Program-made: the position numbers and the translations under genes
The notes under the pieces: model-generated
The model's database searches: none
Told to the model about the DNA's origin: nothing
Seen by the model: the letters and a program-made list of their open reading frames with translations, nothing else
Source: Persicaria tinctoria
Lineage: Eukaryota; Streptophyta; Magnoliopsida; Caryophyllales; Polygonaceae
Length of the DNA stretch: 64,000 bases
Direction: 5' to 3'
Assembly: GCA_037127255.1 (NCBI GenBank)
Contig: JBANSL010000013.1
Coordinates: forward strand, 82,404,188 to 82,468,187
Shown: positions 11,817 to 23,538 of the stretch, piece by piece
How the letters are laid out: every line of letters begins with the position of its first letter
Position numbering within the stretch: the first letter of the stretch is position 1

Positions 11817-14800
11817 TGACTGCTTGTGTTGAACAAATGAGTTCTACTTTTACATCGTCGTCTCCAGAATTTACCCCTAACTCAAGTTTTGCAACTTATG
11901 AATTCGCAATTACTGGAAATTCTGGCACCTCTGCTCGTACTGAGCTTGAGATTGAATATTCTGATGATACAGAGCTCTTGAATGTTTCATGGAATCAGGA
12001 CTACAGTTGCTTTGCTGCTGGCACGAGCTCTGGTTTTCGCATTTATAGTTGTGACCCTTTCAAGGAAACCTTCAGACGAGATCTGAAAAATGGTGGTTTT
12101 GGCATTGTTGAGATGCTCTTTCGAAGCAACATTCTGGCACTGGTTGGTTGTGTAGGTAATTCGCAGTATTCTCCTAACAAAGTTATGATATGGGACGATC
12201 ATCAGTGTCGATGTATTGGCGAATTTTCATTTAGGTCGGAGGTTCGTGCAGTGAAGTTAAGAAGAGATCGCATTGTGGTCATTTTGGAGCACAAAGTTTA
12301 TGTTTATAATTTTCTGGATCTGAAGTTGCTACATCAAATTGAGACCTTGTCAAACCCTAGAGGACTTTGTTGCCTTTCTCACCATGTAAATACATTTGCC
12401 CTGGCTTGCCCAGGTCGTCGGAGAGGGCAGGTGCGGGTTGAGCATTTTGGACTAAATTTGACTAAGTTTATTCAAGCCCATGATTCCCAGATAGCGTGCT
12501 TTACCTTAACAACAGATGGGCTGCTTCTTGCAACTGCTAGTGTGAAGGGAACTCTCGTAAGAGTGTTCAATACAATGGATGGAACTTGTCTGCAAGAGGT
12601 AAAGACTTGGTATAACTTACATTACAACTTGCCTGGATTGCAATGCTGTCGAGATTATTCCTGAACTGTTATACTAGATACATCTTTCTTCTACACACAC
12701 ACAGTTACATGAGAAAGGAGATGGGAAATTCATTTACAATACAGAAAAATATGATAAATGATAAGGATAAATGACTAGGCTAGTCTCATCGCCTTTCGTC
12801 GCCTCTAGCTATTTTAAACACTGATTTGTGCAAAGTGACCTAAAAAGGGGTAGTTTACTTTTGTGTAGTTTACATGTATTATGCTACTTAGTCTGTGTGC
12901 TGGATAGATTTGATATTTGTTAACACGTAACATCTTTCACTATAAAATTTTGTTTATGATGCTCGATTGATCCCGTGTTTAGTATACTCTGGGGATAGGT
13001 CGGGTATGTCATATGCATTTATTTGTGTACTCGTAACATCTCTACAAAAAGCAGGACAGTGCTCCATTGATCCTCTGTTTAAAGTTTTCATTCTTTTTTT
13101 CTTGGTGACTATCACATTTCTTTTTTCCTTGATGAAATGATATTGACCAGGGTGCATGGGCTTACAGAAACTATTCTGTTCTGATTGTTTACCTGCATAT
13201 ATTCCTTTCCCACCCTTGTAATCATTATCTCTTACATGTTATTGATTGTTTGCCTGCATATATTCCTTTTCCACCCTTGTAATCACGGGGTTCCTTAGTT
13301 GTGTTGATCCTGAAAAGTAAAAAAAGAAGAAAATAATTGCTTACGTTGTTTGATCCCTGAAGTTCAAGTTTCCATGATGCCTTATTGTCAATGCAGTGTG
13401 GAGATCAAATGTGGTGTTTATAATGCAATATCTTCTGGTTTATCATGAATTTTGTCGATGTGCTGTTAGACTTGTTAGTAACCTGACCTGTCTTCGCTAT
13501 TTCTTTCAGGTGCGAAGAGGGACAGAAAAAGCAGATATTTATGATATTGCTTTCTCTCCAAATGTTCAATGGTTGGCTGTTTCCAGTGACAAAGGTACCG
13601 TTCACATATTCAGTCTGAGAGTCCGAGTAACTGTGGAGGATGCATCAGCTCGTCAAAATTCCATACCAAGTCCATCCCTTCTCCAACAAAACTCTACGTC
13701 GTCTCTAGACCCTCTCGTTTCTCCAGATGCTGGTGCTAATCCTAGCTTATCATTGTCTTTTATGAAAGGTTAGAGAATCTGCCAATATTTTTAGTGTGTT
13801 TGCTCATTTCTAAATTGTTGCCTTTCCGTCTGTATCTATATTTATACTATTTGGCTTGTTAAAGATGATGATCATTGCATGATTGGCATCCAAGAGTTTC
13901 TATTCCTAGTAACAGCAACTAGACTAGATATGCCAAATTAATTGACTGTGTTTTGACATAAGCATCGTTGATGAATGCTTATATTTGTAACTTTTTCTTT
14001 TTATTTATATGGGAAATTGTAATTCTTTGTGAAAGAGCAATGATCAAGGCCAAAAGAAATAAAAAGCTGAATACGAAAATACCGTTTAGGCAGACCGATA
14101 GATCATCAAATTGCGGAAGTTTTTTTTTTTTTGGGTGGGAAGCATTACTCAAAGGGAAGGGTAAATTATATACTTCATGTATCCGAAAGAAGACAGAAGT
14201 TTAACTTGCTCACTATTGCTGTAATCTTAAAATCAGTTCCTGGGAACTAACTGAGATTTACACAAAGATAAAGTTGCTTTGATATGATGCTATATTTAGT
14301 AATGAAATAGAAGAGAATATTATATGTTTGTTTTTCGTTTAAGAAAAAAAGAAGAAAAAATGGATATCTGACTTCCTGTCATATTTTTGTTTTAATTAGA
14401 TGGTCTGAATGGATCTTAGGATTCTTAGCCTCTTCAGTTATGCAAGTGTTAAAAAAATAAATACTATTATCTGTATTCTTACCCCATCATTTCATTCATG
14501 TTTTATCAGGAGTCTTGCCTAAATATTTTAGCTCGGAATGGTCATTTGCTCGCTTCCACTTATCTGAATGTGCAAGATCCATTATTGGATTTGGATCTCA
14601 CAACACTGTCAATATTGTTACCTTGGATGGAAGGTATGTATTTTCATAGGTTCATTTTTTAGTTGTAAAGAAAACCTATTTAGTGATTTAGGCTTCACTG
14701 CATGTATATTGGAGAAGGGGGACTGGGTGCGCACGCAAACGTTTTTTTCCTGCCTTGTGTTTCCACGCATTTTTCTGTTTCATTTTACCTGAAGCTCATA

Positions 14801-14924
14801 CTGCAAACCTTTTTTCCCCCAAATGATTAGTTTCTACAAGTGCAAGTTTGATCCTGTGAATGGAGGGGAGATGTCACAAGTGGAATGTGTTCGATTCCTC
14901 GGGACTGAGAGTCAGCGCAGATAG
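11816..14924 (+). CDS. ATG18: Autophagy-related protein 18 (PROPPIN, WD40)
   Basis: This is a PROPPIN beta-propeller protein that binds PI3P/PI(3,5)P2 on autophagosomal and endosomal membranes and works with ATG2 in phagophore expansion. Coding exons by splice sites are 11816-12598, 13510-13768, 14510-14633 and 14831-14924, phases 0, 1 and 2, giving 419 residues, the usual size for plant ATG18. The first exon carries the early blades ([20 protein letters not shown] at the start, then NKVMIWDD and [16 protein letters not shown]). The lipid-binding F/L-RRG motif of the family is split across intron 1 as [20 protein letters not shown], and reads V-R-R-G. The C-terminal part has [11 protein letters not shown] and a final blade. 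The start at 11816 is the first ATG in frame; a TTG at 11813 is ignored. If intron 12599-13509 were retained, translation would stop at 12662-12664 and truncate the propeller. Which plant paralogue (18a, c or d) cannot be decided here. Confidence 0.93.
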
Positions 14925-15680
14925 GTTAAGAAGCAATGTTACGGGTGAAGCCAAAATAAGCTGTCCATGAAAGCAAGCAGTCGTGATGCCCTTCAAATCA
15001 GTGTAAATATCTCCTTACACCGTCTTATACAGTCTCTGAGTTACTGGGTTTATACTTTCGTGTATAAAATATCGTGAGCACAGCACCTTGTTAGTAATCG
15101 TAATGTAATCTTTGATGGCTGCTCCTTCCCAATCCCTGGTCACAAATGATGGGTTTTTCTTTCTTTCTTTCTGCTGTGCTCATTGATTGATTCAATCCTG
15201 TGTCAAAACCATCGGTTCTTTTTGGGACAAGAATCAATGAATGATCTTGACTTGCTCTCTTGGTGATAGTAGTTGGGTAGTGTATCTTCAAGCATCGATC
15301 ATATCATGTGTCTATGAACATGCATCTCGACTGATTTCAATGCCCCCTCGATTCTCAAGTATCCACGAAAACATTCTTGTCCCATGGGACTTAACATGAT
15401 AAATTAGTAGTAGTTCACACAACTCGGCCATCTCTTGGTAATTATCAACCACGGGATAGCTGAGATTGAAAATGACAAACAACCAACGCGGATCAAAATG
15501 TGTTCAATTGTGACTTTGTATACTAAAAAAAAAGCAATTAGATTGTCACATTCCCATGTCCTACATTACTTGGCTTTGCAAACCAACCAATCTGCAATGC
15601 AAATTATGCAATAAAAAGAGAAAAGGATAATTTGTTCAGCCCTTCAATTTGCTGACAGAAATCAGCAAATGCAGCCGAAT

Positions 15681-16634
15681 TCAGAAGGGAGGATCGATTG
15701 ATACAGCAAGACTCGGATGATTTAGTACCGAGGGAAGCTGAAAGCCGGACATGAAATCCTCGCCGAAGATGACAGCTCCAGCTGCGAGAGCTCCAGCACC
15801 CATTCCAGCTGCAAAACCAGGCCTCACACCTGCTGGCCCAGCAGAAGAAGAAGGCAAATTCAGGTAGCTACTTGACGCATAGCCTGTGTGGGGTGGAGGT
15901 GGCGGCGTCCATGGCAGCTGATAGACGGGCCCGCTAGCTGGAGGGTAGCTCGGTCCACCAAGTGAAGGGTTCCCATAGTTGGGAGGATATGGTGTTGGGT
16001 GAGTGTAAGTGTAGCTTCCAGCTGGTGCAGGGTTAACAGGCCGGGTAAATGGCAGTTGTGGCGTTGGTAAGCTTATGACATTGCTGTTGCCTGCTAATTG
16101 AAACCCCTCCCCATCTACAACAGCACAAATCAAATCAGGTCAGGAGATCTGAATGTTGATTAAAGATTTGATTAATTTGTAGTCACCTGTTGCAGTAGCT
16201 ACTGCAGCTTGCTTGTCATCAAGGGAAGTCCGAATGGAGACATCGACAAAGCCCTTAGGGTGATTAGAGCCTTTCTTCCTGAGCTGGAAGCTCCCCAAAT
16301 CACCTGTTGTTGTTGTTGTTGATGATTTGTTAGGGGGGTTGGGATGGTGCCTTGCTAGAAACTCCTTGAGGGAAACCTCGGCGGATCCATGAAGCTTGTC
16401 CCTGAGGAACACCGAATCCCTGCAGTGAACCTCCAGGTGCAGCGTGCAGTCTGAATCTGAATCCACAACGGCGCTGAACTTGGTCCTCCAAACGGGGTTG
16501 GGGCTCCCAGAAGCATCGATGCGGGTGCAGTACTTGTCGCAGGGGTCGATCCAGGCCACTGCATACCACTGCAGCTTCCACAGAGATTGGCGCTGGAGCC
16601 CCCGGGCTGAGACTATGCAGACTTCCACCCACAT
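15681..16634 (-). CDS. SRC2: SRC2-like C2-domain protein
   Basis: Two exons, 16634-16187 and 16114-15681 (donor CAACAG|GTGACT, acceptor GTTGTAG|ATGGGG, phase 1), encode 293 residues. Residues 1-125 form a C2 domain: MWVEVCIVSARGLQ at the start, then WYAVAWIDP, NPVWRTKF and LHLEVHCRDS. A Thr-rich linker follows. Residues about 150-240 are Pro/Tyr/Gly-rich (YPPNYGNPSLGGPSYPP). Near the C terminus is a Gly/Ala hydrophobic stretch (GFAAGMGAGALAAGAVIFG) that could insert into membranes. This layout matches plant SRC2/BAP-type proteins, linked to cold or stress responses and to ER-to-vacuole protein trafficking. The gene converges with the ATG18 gene, with about 0.75 kb between stop codons. Membrane role and stress link are family knowledge, not seen here. 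Confidence 0.85.
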
Positions 16635-16639
16635 TTTAT

Positions 16640-17262
16640 TTGACCAATACCAACTACCAGTACTAATAGATTAGAGATGTGGAATTTGTGCTGTCTAAAG
16701 CTTAATTTGGTAAAGTTTGTTTCAAGGAATAAGAACAAAGGCCCATCAGGCAAAAGACATAATATAAACAGACAGCTGTTTTCTCTTTTCGTCAAAGATA
16801 CTTTACTCTCTACAGTTTACACTGCTAGATAAAGTAGATAATCATAATCTTTGCTTTTTTCATGCTTTGTGTTTGTTTGTTTTGTTTTTTTGGGCACTGT
16901 TGAAACATAGACTTTTTAGATTGGATTAGATTTGTAGTACAGTATATTGATTGTAGTGTAGTGCAATTTGTTTGTATATGAATGGCAAAACCAAGGTATT
17001 GACTTAGACTGAATTGTTCCAGATTAACAACATGTGGCTGGCTTCACCTTCATCAAATATGAACCCCACCTGGCACCTGCTGATAGTGATGATATACCTT
17101 TTGTAGTTGTAGTTGGAGTTGGAGTTGCACATGCGCTAATAACCTTACCAAGCATCCCAAAATTATTACATACGGACTTTATTATATAATAAAGCAGCGA
17201 CCGAGTTTGATTTGAACTTAGACTTGTTTGTAGCATCAAGGGTAGGCCTAGGACCATGAATT
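16640..17262. other. Intergenic, SRC2-like promoter side
   Basis: This is the stretch between the start of the SRC2-like gene and the stop of the P450 gene. It should hold the SRC2-like promoter and the P450 3' UTR. A short GTTGTAGTTG/GGAGTTGGAG repeat lies near 17102-17125. No gene or RNA was recognised. Confidence 0.6.
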
Positions 17263-17265
17263 TGG

Positions 17266-20200
17266 TCACCCGATTTTGTTCATCATAAGGTAAACACCGT
17301 TGGCAGGCTCAATAACCATGGCGAATGCAGGCGAGTGCTGGTAGTTTGGAGACAAGGAGAAGCTGAACCTTTGGAGTATGGAGCAGAGGAGGAGCTTCAG
17401 CTCGAGCATCGCAAAGTTCTTCCCCAAGCAGTTCCTAGGGCCAACCCCGAATGGCACGTAGGCCTGTGGGACCTTGCAGGCGTTGGCCACCCCACCAGCG
17501 AACCTCTCGGGCTTGAACTCGTGTGCGTCAGGGCCCCACATCTCCGGGTCCCTGTGGAGGGCTGGGATCAGGGTCCAGATCAGGACTCCCTTGGGCACCA
17601 GAAGCTCCCCCAACTGCACGTCCTTGAGGGCTTCTCTGGTCACAAATGCTCCCGGCGAGTACAGCCTTAGTGCTTCTTGGATGAACATGGACAACTGCTT
17701 GCACCATCACCAATAACATACATATATATTAGTATTAGTCACTACTTGTTCTAGCTAGCTACTGCTACTGCGTTGTAGATTCTTATCCAAGACTTGACGA
17801 GAAATGAATTGATGGAAAGAAATTAAAGAAGCATAGTTAGGTGTACGTACGCATTTCATCTTGTTGAGGGCATCAAAGCTATGGGGAAGGTGAGCATCCT
17901 TGAAGACCTGGTGCACCTCCTGTCGGAGACGGTGCTGCCAGTCAGGGTAAAGGGAGAGGAGCACGAGGCACCATGCGGATGAGACGGCTGTTGTCTCATG
18001 GCCGGCAAAGTAGATGTTCTTGCAGTTGTCGATGACAAAGTCCTTGGTGGAGGAGGAGTCATCAGAGGTGTCGTTTTGAAGGGCACCATCGAGGAGTAGC
18101 TGCATAAGATCCTTGTGGGCATCGGGGGAGGTGTTGTTCCGCACTCTTTCTTGGACGGTGTCCCAGATTAAGGCGTCCACTTCCTTCTCCCGCTGCTGTG
18201 TCTCCCTTTCCTTGTCCGATTTCGTCAGCCTTTTTTTTTTAAACGGATCGGAAATGAATAGGTATCTAACAAAAAAGCGTAAGCCAGTATAATTAAATAG
18301 GATATGATACTGAGAACATGATTTATACGTACTTGAATTTGGAGGAGGAGTTGAAGAGGAAGGCACCGGTGGACAAGGTCTTCTGGATGGTCCGAAGCTT
18401 GGAGAAGATTTGCTTTCCTTTGGCGTAAGAGCTGCCAAAGCAGGCCCTTGCAATCACGTCAGCAGAGAAGCTCCTCAAATCCTCATCCACCCTCACCTCC
18501 ACCGGTTTCCCTCCTTGTGATTGTGAAGCGCCAGCAGCTAATTCAATCGCATCATCCCATTTAGAGAGCAGCAACTCGGATGCTTCGGTCATCAACCCAA
18601 CCATAGCCTGTACATAAATACATACTCGTATAATATAAATAAAAACACACAAGTGAATGGGATTGAGAATGAGGAGAGGGAGATAGATGCGCGCCTTGAT
18701 CTTGTCCATGTAGAACTCGGGGGCAATGATCTTGCGCTGCCTGGTCCAGACAGGGCCATTGGAGCGAATGATGCCATTGCCGAACAAAGGGAAGAGCTGC
18801 TTGGTGAGGTGGGTTGGTTTCCCCAAATCGGTAGACATGTTTAGGTTCAACTCCCGCACCAAATCTGGACTCCCAAAGTACAGATTTTGCTTGTTTCTTA
18901 TTGTGTACGTGTATACTCTCCCTGCCATTTCCATTGCCATATATATTCCCACTTTTATTTATCAATTTATTCATAATTAACAATTCACAATCATTCTCAT
19001 TCTTCCTTCTCCTCCGGCTATAACTATTTCTTCTCTTCTTGCAACCCATGCAATTACACAAGACTTAGTAATCTCGTTTTTTTTCCTGTTTTTTCAAACA
19101 TATATATAGTACAGTACTCACTCCGATAAAAAAAAAAAATGTCGTTTGACTTTTTAACACGTATTTTAACAAGTTAAAAATTATATAATATATTAACCTT
19201 TTTATTATTAATTTTTTATAATCTAATACTTATTACCAACAAATATTAAGTTGTAAAAAAATAATTTTAAAAAATTTGATATTTTATATAGTTTTTAGCT
19301 CCTTAAAATACGTGTTAAAAAGTCAAACGACATCCTTTTTGAATCGGAGATAGTATCAATTAAATAATTTTACAGAACAATCCGTAATATTTCAAATTTC
19401 GACTTGTTTTTCAGGGAATAAAAAATAAAACCAAATTAAGTAGATCGAGTAGTCGTAACAAGTCAAGTGGAGTAGTTTATAGGAGAGGAGAGAGTCCCGT
19501 CAAAATAAAATGATGCATATTTTGTCTGGTAGTAATCTAATCTTTAGTTCTTTATGTTGGACGTGTACAGTATAGTAGTACCCGGACAAACCCCACACAC
19601 ACACACTCACACTCACACTCAGTGAGTGTGACCTAAACATAATTAAGTGTATGGGTCCCATCCCATATTTGTTCGTTACTTGAATAAGTAAATAAAGAGC
19701 GATCATTTCGAGATTCGAACCGAGACTTATGGGTACTACTCACAAATCATTTTCGGTGAGCTATTCCGTCATGATTCCAAATACTAATAAAATATATTCG
19801 TTGGTTCCTTGAATGGAGCTCAAACATTAAAATATTCCCTTTTATCAACTTAAGTTGAGTTGAGAAATGTAACGCCCCGACCCAACTCACTCCAAATTTA
19901 ATTTAATTGAGATGAGATCGTCTCTTCTCATCCTATCTCAATATATATAATATATCTATCTCTATCTCATTGGGAAGGAACAATTAAAATAAAATAAAAA
20001 AAAAAAACAAAGTTTCCAAAAGAGATAGTAGAAAGAGAACTGACCGTACTCCTTGGCCCATTGATGGAGGTAAGGGAAGACGGTGGCCACGAAGTCGTGG
20101 GAGATTACCTTTGAATCTGATTCTGATTCTGTTTTGGATTGGGATTGGGCGTTGATCCTGATGAGGTCAGCCGCATTCCCGTGGAGCCAGGAGGGAGGAG

Positions 20201-20354
20201 GGCCGTCGATCCCCTGCCTTGTTAGCTTCCGCCGCTGCGTCCCAACCCTCTGACGACACTGCAGTTGAAGAAGATACACATACACACCCCCAGCAGCGAT
20301 CACCGCCCCTATTACCCCCGTCCATACTATTATTATCCAATTCTCATTCTCCAT
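17266..20354 (-). CDS. CYP714: Cytochrome P450, CYP714-like (CYP72 clan)
   Basis: This is an ER-anchored haem monooxygenase; several CYP714 members modify gibberellins or other isoprenoids, but the substrate here is unknown. Exons are 20354-20045, 18921-18695, 18607-18333, 18229-17851 and 17694-17266, total 1620 nt, 539 residues. Features in order: N-terminal membrane anchor ([20 protein letters not shown]), hinge [10 protein letters not shown], the CYP714-type block [20 protein letters not shown], then [11 protein letters not shown]-helix [13 protein letters not shown]-helix EALR, PERF and haem loop [10 protein letters not shown] with its Cys ligand. All key motifs are intact. The start is ATG 20354; the upstream GTG at 20381 is not used. 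Exon 2 ends at a GC donor (AAG|GCGCGC), and exon 5 has a tandem acceptor (AAGCAG). Intron 1 is 1.1 kb and holds a MITE and a SINE-like piece. Confidence 0.9.
19117..19353. mobile_element. Stowaway-like MITE in P450 intron 1
   Basis: A 237-bp AT-rich element lies between TA dinucleotides (19115-19116 and 19354-19355). Its ends are inverted: CTCACTCCGATAAAAA... and ...TTTTTGAATCGGAGATAG, followed inward by GTCGTTTGACTTTTTAACACG and its complement. It is about 80% alike by eye to the second copy at 21853-22087. It has no coding capacity. Confidence 0.85.
19590..19632. repeat. CA-rich microsatellite
   Basis: (CA)n followed by (CACT)n repeats and a short palindrome ACTCAGTGAGT, within P450 intron 1. 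Confidence 0.8.
19665..19780 (-). mobile_element. tRNA-derived SINE-like fragment
   Basis: On the minus strand an A-box-like TAGCTCACCGA is followed about 45 bases later by a good B box GGTTCGAATC (about 19719-19710), then TTTATTTACTTATTCAAG. This order is that of plant tRNA-derived SINEs. No target duplication was identified, so only the polymerase III promoter-like head is supported. Confidence 0.45.
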
Positions 20355-20629
20355 TCTTCTTCCAGATTTCGCTTGATCCACACTTCCAACCCAACCCAGA
20401 TTTTATTTTGATTGAGATTGAGAAGGCTCTTTTTTCAGACCCCCTCAGCTCACCCGCTTAATTTAAAGAAATGCCACCGTCATTGAAATGAAATGTTTCG
20501 GGTCGGGCTCGGGTACCATCATAAATTCATGATGTTACTACTACAACTGGATTAGTTTTGGATGGGCCCCTCCCGATGTGTTGACATTCAATGTGTTGTG
20601 GTAAGTGTACAACTAGTTGTACATAGGAC
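20355..20629. promoter_or_regulatory. 5' flank of the CYP714-like gene
   Basis: This is the 275-bp stretch between the P450 start codon and the hAT element. It should hold the core promoter on the minus strand. No clear TATA box was identified. The hAT insertion boundary lies about 280 bp upstream of the ATG. Confidence 0.35.
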
Positions 20630-20637
20630 TATATGAG

Positions 20638-21571
20638 TAGGGATGGCAATGGGTCGGGTGGTGGGTGGATGGACACCCATTTCACCCGACCCACCATGGG
20701 TGACCCATTTTCCCACCCATCACCCCACCCATATCCACTTCGTCCATATCCATCGGGTGATCGGATGAAATGGGTGAGATATGGGTGAAATGTGAGTGAT
20801 TTTCCCTAAATGCATGTAATTGAATTCCAATCAATTTGGTATACAAAACACCGTATAAAATATGATTATCTTACCCATTTAAGTCTTAAATAAGTCTTAA
20901 ACACATACATAAGTATTAAACACATACAATAAGTCATAAACAACACATGCCGTACAAATTTTAAACACATATCATAAGTCTAAAACATAAGGAAAATAAG
21001 TAGTCCGACTTGAATCTGAATCGCCTTGGATGAACGTCAACATAGACCACTATAGGTAAGCTCCTTCTTCCTCCAAGCAAAATGCATCCTATTAAAAAAA
21101 ATGCAACTAGCAAGTTCTGAGAGGGAGGACTAGTGAGGATGAGGCGCCGTCGGCGGAACTCCTTGCTCGAGCCCTCGCCAGCGAGTGCGAAGGAGGGACT
21201 GAGGGAGGATTGAGCGAGCGCCGACCGAGCGTATTACGTAATAAGAGAGAGAGAGAGAGAGAGACGAGAGGATGAAGGGAAACTGGGAACTTTGGGAAGG
21301 GAAATTAGGGTTTACAAAAGTGTATATATATTTTTTATATTTTATTATATAAAATGTATATATTTTATATAACAAATATATATTTTATACGGGTGGTGGG
21401 TCGGGTGGTGGATCGGGTGCGGGTGGAGAAAAACTTCACCCCACCCGACCCACCACCCATATCCACTTCACCCACATCCACTTTCCACCCGCTTTTTTTC
21501 GGGTTTTCACCCACTTTTTCGGGTCGGGTAATTCGGGTTCGGGTTGGATGCGGGTGAAATTACCATCCCTA
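20638..21571. mobile_element. Non-autonomous hAT element
   Basis: The 934-bp element has terminal inverted repeats TAGGGATGGCAAT / ATTACCATCCCTA. It is flanked by 8-bp target duplications with one mismatch, TATATGAG (20630-20637) and TATAGGAG (21572-21579), the length typical of hAT transposons. Subterminal regions are dense in GGGTCGGGTG and CACCCGACCC on both sides, as expected for transposase-binding repeats. No transposase frame exists. A GC-rich internal segment (21128-21235) could be captured sequence. Confidence 0.85.
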
Positions 21572-21852
21572 TATAGGAGGGTTTTCTCACAATTTATGTG
21601 TGCATTTACCCATTTATATGCATAATGAATGTACTCCCTTTACTTCGTTCCCTGTAAATTCTGTAATGTAATGTAATGTAAGTGCGGTATGAGATATGTA
21701 TGACTCAAATGTTTATTTTTTAAATAGCTTTTTTTTTATGAACAAAATAAACAAAAACGTGTTAAAAATTACGTTAAAAAAAAAAGCTAGAAAAGGGAGA
21801 TTAGTTGAGTGTTTATTTTGTACAAGTGTTGTTTTACCCTTCTCTTTTAGTA

Positions 21853-22087
21853 CCTCCAATCCAAAAAGGATGTTGTTTGACTTTTTAAGACGTATTTTAA
21901 GGAGCTAAAAACTATATAAAATATCAACTTTTTTTTAATTATTTTTTTACAACTTAATATTTGTTGGTAATAAGTATTAGATTACAAAGAAAAATAAAAA
22001 AGTTAATATACTCCGTATTATATAGTTTTTAGCTCCTTAAATTACGTGTTAAAAAGTCAAACGACATCCTTTTTGGATCGGAGGGAG
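21853..22087. mobile_element. Stowaway-like MITE, second copy
   Basis: A 235-bp element lies between TA dinucleotides (21851-21852 and 22088-22089). Its ends are CCTCCAATCCAAAAAGGATG and its inverted counterpart ending in GGATCGGAGGGAG. It has the same inner motif, TTTGACTTTTTAA, as the copy at 19117-19353. Confidence 0.9.
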
Positions 22088-22089
22088 TA

Positions 22090-23060
22090 TCTTATTTGGT
22101 TTGAAAGCCCCTAATAAAACCAAATAAACTCCACTTTTTACAAATAAAATGTTTTTCGCCCCATACGAAGATTATCTTTGTTATTTAAATTTTTAACTAC
22201 TTTTACCAACAATTTATAAAATTTACATTGTTCATAATTTTAGTAAATTTATTAACCACCTCCTATACGAACCATAGGCTTTGAACAAAGTCCTTGAACA
22301 AAGTCCTTTGCCTAAACCAAATGCAAATAAGAAGGAACTTCTCAACGGTGGCAGTTACCAACTAACAATAACTACAACAACTTGGATGAAAGCATTTGTA
22401 CAGTGCCTCAGTCCTCAGGAAATGGTTCCTTTCCCAAACCAATATTACTTGTGAGATTGGCACGCATACCATAATCAAATCCGAAATTCAATTCACAAAA
22501 TTGATTGTCAAATCCACGAACTCTAATCAAAATTTTCCAAATTTGATTCTCAAAATCACAAACCTTAGTTTGACAAAATTGATTTCTAAAATCAAAACCC
22601 TAACCCAATTCTCATATCCTACCTATAAATAAAATCTCAAATCAAAATTCGGAGCGCATTGACAAATTATAAGCTATGAGGTAAAAAATAAAAATACTAC
22701 CCCTTTTGTTTTCAATCGGATTTGGGAAGAAACACTACAAAAAAACTAACCTTTGCAGCAACATTCAACCCAGTAGCAGGCCAACAGCGGTGGAGGAGGA
22801 GCCGAGTAGAGTCGTCGTCACCACCACGCCGGAGAAGAGACATTGCGTCGGAGCGGGGTGGGGTGGGGTACGGCTGCGGGACCTTCTCTTCGGCTTCGCC
22901 AAATCGCCAATCGACAATCGCCTTTTGTGGGTGCGAACTGCTGGCTGGCAGGCGGGTTTATGGAAAAAAAAAACAGCAGTTACGCGTGGAAAAAAATTGA
23001 GACCGATGGGACTCGAACGCGTGTCTACAAGACCACCCATTCTTTTCTTTCGTTCTCAAT
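22090..23060. other. AT-rich intergenic stretch with GC-rich island
   Basis: Positions 22090-22700 are AT-rich with no gene. Positions 22770-23050 are GC-rich with short frames on both strands and no recognised domain. A small exon or a former 5' UTR is possible but unsupported. Confidence 0.35.
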
Positions 23061-23068
23061 TGCCAAAC

Positions 23069-23432
23069 AAGATCACCTACAACACAATTCCTACTCCACT
23101 CCCTACTCCACTAATTTATTTTAATATTTATTTAATCTTAAAAAATATATAAAAATTATATTTATATTCCTAACATTTGTATTTATATATTTATAAAATT
23201 TTATTTTGAAAAATGATGTTTCAAAAATTTTTAAAATTAAAAAGACAATAGTTTACAAAATATAATTATTAAAAAATATAAAACATGATTTTTTAAAATA
23301 AAATTTTATAAATATATATACATAGATGTTAAGATTATAAATATAATTTTTTAAATTTTTTTTAAGATTAAATATATGTCAAAATAATTTTGTGGAGTAG
23401 GGGGTGGAGTAGGAGATGTTGTAGAGGATCTT
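23069..23432. mobile_element. Fold-back MITE
   Basis: Both ends carry AAGATC-N2-CTACAAC, then TCCTACTCCAC and CCCTACTCCAC in inverted orientation. The inner AT-rich arms also pair along most of their length; for example TTTAATCTTAAAAAA and TATTTATAAAATTTTATTTT on the left both recur inverted on the right. The whole 364 bp can therefore form one long imperfect hairpin. No target duplication was settled. Confidence 0.75.
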
Positions 23433-23538
23433 CACTGCTCAATTGCTTAGCAGATTTATTGATATATTTATTCTTCGGGAAAATTTCGCGTGGTTGAGCC
23501 TAATTTTTTTTTTTTTTGAGGTAAGGTAGCACGTATTA

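Noticed and set aside
12599..12664. ATG18 protein ending in the first intron
   Set aside because: A good GTAAAG donor at 12599 joins in phase to [15 protein letters not shown], completing the family motif; the read-through end is intron translation.
20355..20381. Earlier P450 start at 20381
   Set aside because: The codon is GTG; the ATG at 20354 gives a normal membrane-anchor N terminus.
22984..23035. Antisense tRNA from GGGACTCGAACGCG
   Set aside because: The T arm does not pair and no D arm or acceptor stem was found.
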